Shown here one piece after another: positions 4,701 through 9,868 of a stretch of 9,868 nucleotides of DNA. The DNA comes from JAAYHC01 sp964483175 (GTDB taxonomy: Bacteria; Bacillota; UBA5301), in contig CAZAAT010000077.1 in assembly GCA_964483175.1 (NCBI GenBank), positions 1-9,868 of the forward strand. Direction: 5' to 3'. The position numbers and the translations under genes were made by a program. A model generated the notes under the pieces. The model saw only the letters and a program-made list of their open reading frames with translations. It made no database searches and had not been told where the DNA came from. Every line of letters begins with the position of its first letter. Position 1 is the first letter of the stretch.

Positions 4701-6668
4701 GTGAGTAAGTTACGAGCTATCACAGGGGGGTTAAAAGTCTGCGCGGTGTTGCTGATGATAGTAACCTTGGCTGGCTGTGGCGGTTCAAAGCCGGCTCGTG
4801 TCGGCTCTGTCGAACTTGCCTTCATCGATGCTTCTGACCCTACCAATACCGAACTAGCTTTAATCGGCCAGGTTACCCTCGCCGGCCAGACGGTTAAGAT
4901 CAACGGTTCCCAGAGTGTAACGTTTTCCGGGATAAACTATGGTACTTATACCCCTGGTTGTGTCTTTGAGGGCTATCAGGCTAGACCAACCAAGGTCAAG
5001 GTAGATCGCAGCCGGGTGCAAGCCGAAGTAATCTTGGTCCCGGATAATGACACCGCTCCGCCTAGTCTGATGTCTGTTTCGGTTATTAACGCTGATGGTG
5101 AGCTCGAACCTTTTTTTAATGGTGCCGAGGTCTTTCGTCTCAGCGGATTTGAGTTTAAGTTTTCCGAGTATATTGAACCCGTTGCCTCCGGTGTGATTAC
5201 GATCAGTTCCCCGTTAGGAACAATCAGTTTGGGCCCCGATAATTGGCAATTGTCTCCCTGTAAACTTTCCCTATCCCCTTCCTGCGCCTATGATTCCGGG
5301 GCCCAGTCCTTTTCTCAGCTGTGGGAACCAGGAGTGACCTATACGATTTCCCTGGCTAATCTGGCTGATTATGCCGGTAACCCTTTTGCTGGCTATGAGT
5401 TTACCTTTACCGGCTCGCCTGATGAAGTCGGCCCGGCAGCAGGTGAATTATCCGCTAGAGCGACTGAGATCGGGCAACAGATTTTATTGGAATGGGAGGC
5501 AGCCTACGAGTCCGATCTTTGGGGATACCAAGTTTTCCGGCGCCACGAGGGTCAGAGTGAATGGATACCGATAGCTGATCAGCTCATCCGGGAGACGTTC
5601 CACTTAGATGATGGGCTGACCAATGGACTGATTTATGAATACAAACTGCGGGCAGTTGACCTTAACGGCAATCTTGGGTTAGAGACTGCTCCGATCTCCG
5701 CGACCCCTGCTTCGCCAAACCGTGGGATTGTAGCCTTTGCCTCTGATCGTCTGAGTTTAATCGATTCTGTTCCTGACTTCGATTTGTATTTAAAATTTTA
5801 CTCTGCCGCCAGCTCTGCGCCGGCAGTGCGGATTGAGGGCTTGGTTCCGCTGGGTGTCGATAGCAATGAAGACTGTCCGGCCTGGTCGCCGGATGGGCGA
5901 CGCTTGGCTTACACGAGCACCAATAATGCCATGAACCCTGAGCTGTGTATAGCTGAACTAGACATTTACCATGATGGGCGGGAGGTCTTTTCCGCGCGGG
6001 CCAGTGATTATCGGCAGCTGACCTTTGACGGAAACACCAAAGCTTCACCGACATGGTCACCTAGTGGCAAAGAGATCGCCTTTATTCAATACCCCGGTGG
6101 ACGTGAGGCACCTGGCAGCGCGCTAATGGTAATTGATGCCAAAGGCGGCAGTATAGCCCGCGAACTAGTAAACAACGGACGGAGGATCGAAGAACCTGAT
6201 TGGCGTCCGCAGGGCGATAAGATCGTGTACTGTACAGAAGGATTAGATGGCAATTGGGAGCTGCAAGCTGTGGAAGTAAAGTCCAAATCAATTGTCGTTC
6301 TTAGTTCACCTGAAGCGGACGGAGATGATCGGGATCCTGCATATAGCCCTGATGGAGCGCGGATTGCGTTTTCCTCAACTCGGGGGTATGGACCCAAGTA
6401 TGATCATGCGAACATCTGGGTGATGGATGCTGATGGTGGGAACGTTATGCAAATTACTACCGATGCATGGGTGGAGGATAGCGCTCCGGTCTGGTCGCCT
6501 GATGGTACCCAGTTGATCTTTGCCCGAGAAACAGCCGACCAACCGGTGGCCCTGTACCGGGTCGCGGTCAGTCCGGGGGCACAGCCGGTGCTGCTGGAGG
6601 AGACCGTGGCTCAGCCGCATTTACAGATCCCTGCGGCCAGAAATTGGCTGCCCGTTTGTGCCAAGTAA
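4701..6668 (+). CDS. Lipoprotein with Ig-like, fibronectin III and PD40 beta-propeller domains
   Basis: 655 residues. The signal ends in the lipobox LAGC, so Cys26 should be lipidated and the protein exported. Residues about 117-238 look like a bacterial Ig-like (SbsA/Big_5-type) domain, with DTAPPSLMSVSV at the start and YTISLANLADYAGNPF near the end. Residues about 245-336 resemble fibronectin type III (LLEWEAAYESDLWGYQVFRR, then YEYKLRAVDLNGN). Residues 341-655 carry PD40/TolB-like propeller blades, with WSPDGRRLAY (396-405), WSPSGKEIAF (452-461), WRPQGDKIVY, YSPDGARIAF and WSPDGTQLIF, plus a degenerate first blade (IVAFASDR). The GTG at 4701 follows AGGTG (4690-4694). It is not a core Tad gene. 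Its position between tadG-like and cpaB suggests a surface or envelope role in pilus function, perhaps binding a carbohydrate or protein partner. TolB itself is unlikely: there is no TolB N-terminal domain and no tol genes nearby. Confidence 0.82.
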   Translation: MSKLRAITGGLKVCAVLLMIVTLAGCGGSKPARVGSVELAFIDASDPTNTELALIGQVTLAGQTVKINGSQSVTFSGINYGTYTPGCVFEGYQARPTKVKVDRSRVQAEVILVPDNDTAPPSLMSVSVINADGELEPFFNGAEVFRLSGFEFKFSEYIEPVASGVITISSPLGTISLGPDNWQLSPCKLSLSPSCAYDSGAQSFSQLWEPGVTYTISLANLADYAGNPFAGYEFTFTGSPDEVGPAAGELSARATEIGQQILLEWEAAYESDLWGYQVFRRHEGQSEWIPIADQLIRETFHLDDGLTNGLIYEYKLRAVDLNGNLGLETAPISATPASPNRGIVAFASDRLSLIDSVPDFDLYLKFYSAASSAPAVRIEGLVPLGVDSNEDCPAWSPDGRRLAYTSTNNAMNPELCIAELDIYHDGREVFSARASDYRQLTFDGNTKASPTWSPSGKEIAFIQYPGGREAPGSALMVIDAKGGSIARELVNNGRRIEEPDWRPQGDKIVYCTEGLDGNWELQAVEVKSKSIVVLSSPEADGDDRDPAYSPDGARIAFSSTRGYGPKYDHANIWVMDADGGNVMQITTDAWVEDSAPVWSPDGTQLIFARETADQPVALYRVAVSPGAQPVLLEETVAQPHLQIPAARNWLPVCAK

Positions 6669-6682
6669 GTGGAGGTATAAGG

Positions 6683-7558
6683 ATGAAGCTCAAGAAACGA
6701 AATCTGGCTCTGCTGGTAGCGCTGCTCATCGGCTTAGCTAGCGCGGTTGTCACCTACAACTATCTCCAAGAGCTTAATAGCCGGGCGGTGCCGACGGTGG
6801 TTAAGCCACAGCTAAAGCGGGTGGTCGTGGCAGTGCGGGAGATTCCATCCAAGACGGTTCTGACCCCTGAGGCGGTCGCTTATGCCGAATTCCCGGTGGA
6901 GGCAGTTTTACCCGGCAGCATTACGGAGATTGATGAGATTGTCGGCACTGTAACCAAAAGTCCGATCGTTGCCGGAGAAATCATCAATGCCAGCCGTTTA
7001 TGGCCCAAAGGGACAACCCCGGGACTGACCTTTCAGATCCCCGTCGGAAAGCGGGCGATAACCGTGGGGATTAACGAGGTCATCGGGGTAGCTGGGTTTA
7101 TCAAGCCCGGGGATTATGTGGATGTTCTAGCCACCCTGGAAAGTCAGAACGGTAACGTTGTCACCTCGACCATCTTACAACATGTACTGGTATTGGCCAT
7201 TTCTCAGCAGACCGAGGATCGCGAGGGTGGCGAGGCCAAGGTCACGACGACACTGACTTTGGCGGTAACCCTGGATGAAGCGGAAAAGTTGACCTTAGCC
7301 GAAGAGCGGGGAGTGTTGCGGATTGTCCTGCGCCCGGCCGGCCAACATGAGGTCCTGAAGGTTCCCTCGATGACCACCGAAAAACTTCTGGCCGGTGATC
7401 CGCCGCCTAAGGCACAGGCTCGCCCGGTGGCACCAGCTAGCAATGTAGTGACAATTAAGCGAATTGATCCGCCACCACCGGCACCGCCAAAACCGGTGAA
7501 GGTACAGGTTGAAGTGATCAAAGGAACCGTGAAGCAAATCGTCGAGGTTGTTAAATAG
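6683..7558 (+). CDS. cpaB: Flp pilus assembly protein CpaB/RcpC
   Basis: 291 residues. A membrane anchor (about 8-26) follows the basic MKLKKRN. A SAF domain (about 47-107) reads VVVAVREIPSKTVLTPEAV through VAGEIINASRLW. The RcpC/CpaB domain (about 115-220) contains GKRAITVGINEVIGVAGFIKPGD, quoted here as GKRAITVGINEV and GFIKPGDYVDV. The C-terminus adds a proline-rich stretch (238-273, with DPPPPAPPKPVK) and a short basic-valine tail. ATG 6683 is preceded by GGAGGT (6671-6676) at six bases, 14 bases after the lipoprotein stop. CpaB proteins sit in the periplasm and connect to or gate the secretin; the gene order cpaB-cpaC-cpaE matches the canonical cpa/tad arrangement. Confidence 0.92.
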   Translation: MKLKKRNLALLVALLIGLASAVVTYNYLQELNSRAVPTVVKPQLKRVVVAVREIPSKTVLTPEAVAYAEFPVEAVLPGSITEIDEIVGTVTKSPIVAGEIINASRLWPKGTTPGLTFQIPVGKRAITVGINEVIGVAGFIKPGDYVDVLATLESQNGNVVTSTILQHVLVLAISQQTEDREGGEAKVTTTLTLAVTLDEAEKLTLAEERGVLRIVLRPAGQHEVLKVPSMTTEKLLAGDPPPKAQARPVAPASNVVTIKRIDPPPPAPPKPVKVQVEVIKGTVKQIVEVVK

Positions 7559-7568
7559 GGAGGACGGC

Positions 7569-9107
7569 ATGATGTTGAAAAAAGGCCTGAAGATCGTGTG
7601 TTTGATGCTGCTGGTGTCCCTAGTGTATTCAGGGGCGGCCCTGGCAGTGCAAACTGTTCCGGCGATGATTACGGTGGTTACCGGTGAATCGCGCATCCTG
7701 GCCACCAACGATGTCGCCCGGATTGCCATTGGGGATGAACAAATTGCCGATATTATTGTCGTCAGCCCTTCAGAAGTGATTGTTAACGGAAAACAGCCCG
7801 GCGTAACCAGTTTGCATGTTTGGGAAAAGAATGGCCGACGAGAGTTTTTGGTTAAAGTTTATGTCGATAATTCAACTTTAGCAGCGGAAATTGCTGAGGC
7901 CATCGGGGATCCGCGGATTAGCGTCCGGGTGCTCAGGCAAACCGTCTTTTTAGAGGGAGAGGTTGACGGCGTTTTTGCCAGTCTCAGAGCGGAAAGGATA
8001 GCCGAAGCCTATGAGGAAAAGGTCGTCAATCTGCTCCAAGTAGCTGTTACTGAAGAGGAGCCCGAAACGATCCAGGTAGCGGAATCTGAAGCGGTTAAGC
8101 CTGATCTGGAGCAAGTTGCGCTCGACTTGACCGAGTATCTTCAGCACCGGAATATCCGGGCCAAGGTGTATGGGCATGGTATCTTGGTCGAAGGCAGAGT
8201 CGACTCAGAGGCTGAAGCAACCCGGATCAAAGCGGTGGCCGAGTTCTTTGGGAGCCAGGCCGGGTGTGATGTCAGTGTGATCACCTCGATTGCCCCCCAG
8301 CGCGGCCCCAAAATCGCTCTACAAGTCCATGTTGTCGAACTGTCCAACGAGTACATGGAGACCTTAGGGTTTAACTGGGGTAGATTGCTCCAGGGCGGGG
8401 TTGTGCCGTACGAGATGTTATTCAGCCAAATTAATTTGGACGGCCCGCTCGAACAGATCTCTCCGCTGGCTGTCCGCATTGAAACCCTGGTCCGAGAAGG
8501 GGATGCCCGGGTTCTAGCTGCCCCCTCATTGGTCACCAATAGTGGCGTACAAGCCGACTTCTTGGCCGGCGGGGGTATCCCGATTATCGTGCCTTCTGAT
8601 GGCAGGCTAAGCATCGAATATAAAGACTACGGTGTTCAACTCTCCATGCTGCCGGTGTTATTGGAAAACGGCAAGATTAACCTGCAAGTGGCACCGGAGG
8701 TCAGCTCCTTAGATGAGTCCACAGGCATAAACCTGGATGGTTGGTGGATTCCAGGGCTCAAGACCAGACGAGCCAGGACAGAGGTTGATTTGCAATCCGG
8801 TGAAACTCTGATTATCGGTGGACTGATCAGTAATGAACAGGTGAAACTAATCCAAAAGTTGCCGATCCTCGGGGATATCCCGATCCTCGGACAACTCTTT
8901 CGTAGCACCAAGTTTACAGAGGGCCAAACTCAGCTCTTAATCATGGTTACCCCCGAAATCATCTCCGATGATCATTTACCGGGGCTGCGCTATCACTTGC
9001 AGGATGAGTTACACCCTGAGGTTCGTCCGTTCTTTCCTGAAATCGAGAACCCCTTATTTCCGAGAACGGAGAAACGGAGTGAGGTCGATGATCGCGCCGA
9101 AAATTAA
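7569..9107 (+). CDS. cpaC: Secretin of the Tad pilus, CpaC/RcpA
   Basis: 512 residues. The signal peptide is 1-26, with a cleavage site at ALA|VQ. The CpaC-type N domain (about 29-100) contains VVTGESRILATNDVARIAIG. Two BON-like segments follow (LEGEV near 128 and VEGRV near 207). The secretin domain (about 247-465) shows LVREGDARVLAAPSLVTNSG, DYGVQLSMLPVL and the hallmark LPILGDIPILGQLFR (431-445). ATG 7569 follows GGGAGGA (7558-7564) by four bases; ATG 7572 is equally possible. The gene overlaps the start of cpaE. Secretins form a multimeric outer-membrane channel through which the pilus passes, so in a Bacillota genome this raises the question of envelope type. Confidence 0.94.
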   Translation: MMLKKGLKIVCLMLLVSLVYSGAALAVQTVPAMITVVTGESRILATNDVARIAIGDEQIADIIVVSPSEVIVNGKQPGVTSLHVWEKNGRREFLVKVYVDNSTLAAEIAEAIGDPRISVRVLRQTVFLEGEVDGVFASLRAERIAEAYEEKVVNLLQVAVTEEEPETIQVAESEAVKPDLEQVALDLTEYLQHRNIRAKVYGHGILVEGRVDSEAEATRIKAVAEFFGSQAGCDVSVITSIAPQRGPKIALQVHVVELSNEYMETLGFNWGRLLQGGVVPYEMLFSQINLDGPLEQISPLAVRIETLVREGDARVLAAPSLVTNSGVQADFLAGGGIPIIVPSDGRLSIEYKDYGVQLSMLPVLLENGKINLQVAPEVSSLDESTGINLDGWWIPGLKTRRARTEVDLQSGETLIIGGLISNEQVKLIQKLPILGDIPILGQLFRSTKFTEGQTQLLIMVTPEIISDDHLPGLRYHLQDELHPEVRPFFPEIENPLFPRTEKRSEVDDRAEN

Positions 9108-9868
9108 ACTGTTAATAGTCGACGATTCACCGGCCACCCGGGAAAATGTGGACAAACTGTGCCGGTTTGATGAGGATATTGAGGTCATCGGTGAGGCGCA
9201 AAACGGTAAAGAGGCTATTTTAGCTGCGAAAAGCCTCCAACCGGATATCGTATTGATGGATATCAATATGCCCGAAATCGATGGCATTACGGCCACTGAA
9301 ATGATCTCGGTCGAGGTTCCCGAGACCAGCATTATCATGATGTCGGTCCAAGGTGAACAGGAATATCTGCGCAAGGCCATGGTTGCCGGGGCCCGGGAGT
9401 ATCTGACCAAACCGTTTACCGGCGATGAAGTAATCAACACCATCAAACGGGTGTACAAGCTTGAGCAAAAGCGTAAGCTGCAACAGCCCGTTTCGTTGAT
9501 CAGGCCGCAGGAGGGCAAGATCGTCACAGTCTTTAGCGCCAAGGGCGGGGTGGGAAAAACCACAATCGCGACCAATCTGGCGGTGGCCTTGGCAACCGGC
9601 GGTTACCGGGTCGCCCTTGTCGACTTAGACTTACAGTTTGGCGATATTGCCCTGATGCTCGACTTGGTGCCAAAGCGGACCATTGCTGATCTGGTCGGTG
9701 AAGGAGAACTGACCTCTGATCTAATCGAAGATTATCTACATGAACATGTTTCCGGGGTGCGTATCTTGCCTGCCCCGTTGCGCCCAGAACAGGCTGAATT
9801 GGTGACGGAGGAGCAGGTACAACAGATTTTGGGGCAGCTAAAAAAGAATTATGACTTTGTAATCGTCG
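9088..9868 (+). CDS. cpaE: CpaE/TadZ-like protein: receiver domain plus MinD/ParA ATPase (5' part)
   Basis: The frame is open to the window end, giving 260 codons; the 3' end is missing. Residues about 5-120 are a CheY-like receiver with every catalytic residue present: Asp12-Asp13, phosphoacceptor Asp58 (IVLMDINMP), Ser86, Tyr105 and Lys108 (LTKPF). After a linker comes a MinD/ParA-type ATPase with the deviant Walker A KGGVGKTT (152-159, signature Lys152) and VDLDLQFGD (Asp179/Asp181). CpaE/TadZ proteins bind the membrane at the pole or assembly site and recruit the Tad machine; ATP drives dimerisation. ATG 9088 has GGAG (9076-9079) eight bases upstream; in-frame GTG 9079 with GGAG 9068-9071 is an alternative. 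It overlaps cpaC by 20 bases, indicating coupled translation. Genes for TadA/CpaF, TadB and TadC are expected next. Confidence 0.93.
   Translation, partial: MIAPKIKLLIVDDSPATRENVDKLCRFDEDIEVIGEAQNGKEAILAAKSLQPDIVLMDINMPEIDGITATEMISVEVPETSIIMMSVQGEQEYLRKAMVAGAREYLTKPFTGDEVINTIKRVYKLEQKRKLQQPVSLIRPQEGKIVTVFSAKGGVGKTTIATNLAVALATGGYRVALVDLDLQFGDIALMLDLVPKRTIADLVGEGELTSDLIEDYLHEHVSGVRILPAPLRPEQAELVTEEQVQQILGQLKKNYDFVIV

Noticed and set aside
5662..6060. Minus-strand open frame of 132 codons inside the lipoprotein gene
   Set aside because: It is antisense to a gene with clear domains and has a low-complexity, Gln/Arg/Ser-rich product with no recognisable motif. I saw no convincing ribosome site.
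5721..6665. TolB, the Tol-Pal periplasmic protein
   Set aside because: Only the PD40 propeller is shared. The protein is a lipoprotein with Ig-like and FnIII domains and there are no tol/pal neighbours.
8141..8614. Minus-strand open frame of 157 codons opposite the secretin gene
   Set aside because: The + strand encodes conserved secretin motifs here; the antisense product resembles no known family.
9054..9575. Minus-strand open frame of 173 codons opposite cpaE
   Set aside because: It is a shadow of the strongly supported receiver-ATPase gene on the + strand; the product has no recognisable domain.
1..9868. tRNA, rRNA, CRISPR array, insertion sequence or phage genes
   Set aside because: I saw no regularly spaced repeats, transposase or integrase motifs, or structural RNA genes other than the riboswitch by reading both strands.

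Overview
The window is about half GC and densely coded. Every real gene lies on the + strand. It is most likely chromosomal DNA of a Bacillota (Firmicutes) bacterium, probably of the class Clostridia. The grounds are a DegS/DegU-type two-component pair, a UgtP/MGDG-synthase-like glycolipid glycosyltransferase, strong GGAGG-type ribosome binding sites, frequent GTG starts and a class I cyclic-di-GMP riboswitch. I cannot name the species.

Layout: (1) Bases 1-414 are the 3' end of a family-28-type glycosyltransferase. (2) Bases 460-2308 hold a soluble DegS-like histidine kinase and an overlapping DegU-like response regulator. (3) Bases 2309-2584 are non-coding. They contain a candidate sigma-A promoter, a class I c-di-GMP (GEMM-I) aptamer and an intrinsic terminator just before the next gene. 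(4) Bases 2585-9868 are the first part of a Tad/Flp (type IVc) pilus operon: flp pilin, an internal terminator, the prepilin peptidase tadV/cpaA, tadE, a tadG-like gene, a 655-residue lipoprotein with a beta-propeller, cpaB/rcpC, the secretin cpaC/rcpA, and the start of cpaE/tadZ, which runs off the window. The motor ATPase (tadA/cpaF) and platform genes (tadB, tadC) are not in the window and would be expected downstream.

How it works together (inference): transcription starts upstream of the riboswitch. Binding of c-di-GMP decides whether RNA polymerase stops at 2527-2561 or reads into flp. A second terminator after flp lets pilin mRNA outnumber mRNA for the assembly proteins. TadV would process Flp and the TadE/TadG-like minor pilins, CpaB and CpaC would form the envelope channel, and CpaE would position the machine. 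The DegS/DegU-like pair directly upstream is a candidate second input, and CpaE carries a receiver domain with a complete set of phosphorylation residues.

Most interesting points: the riboswitch-controlled Tad operon; a 10-base perfect complement between the conserved aptamer core and the terminator, which predicts an OFF switch; the propeller lipoprotein in the operon; and an outer-membrane-type secretin in an apparent Bacillota genome.
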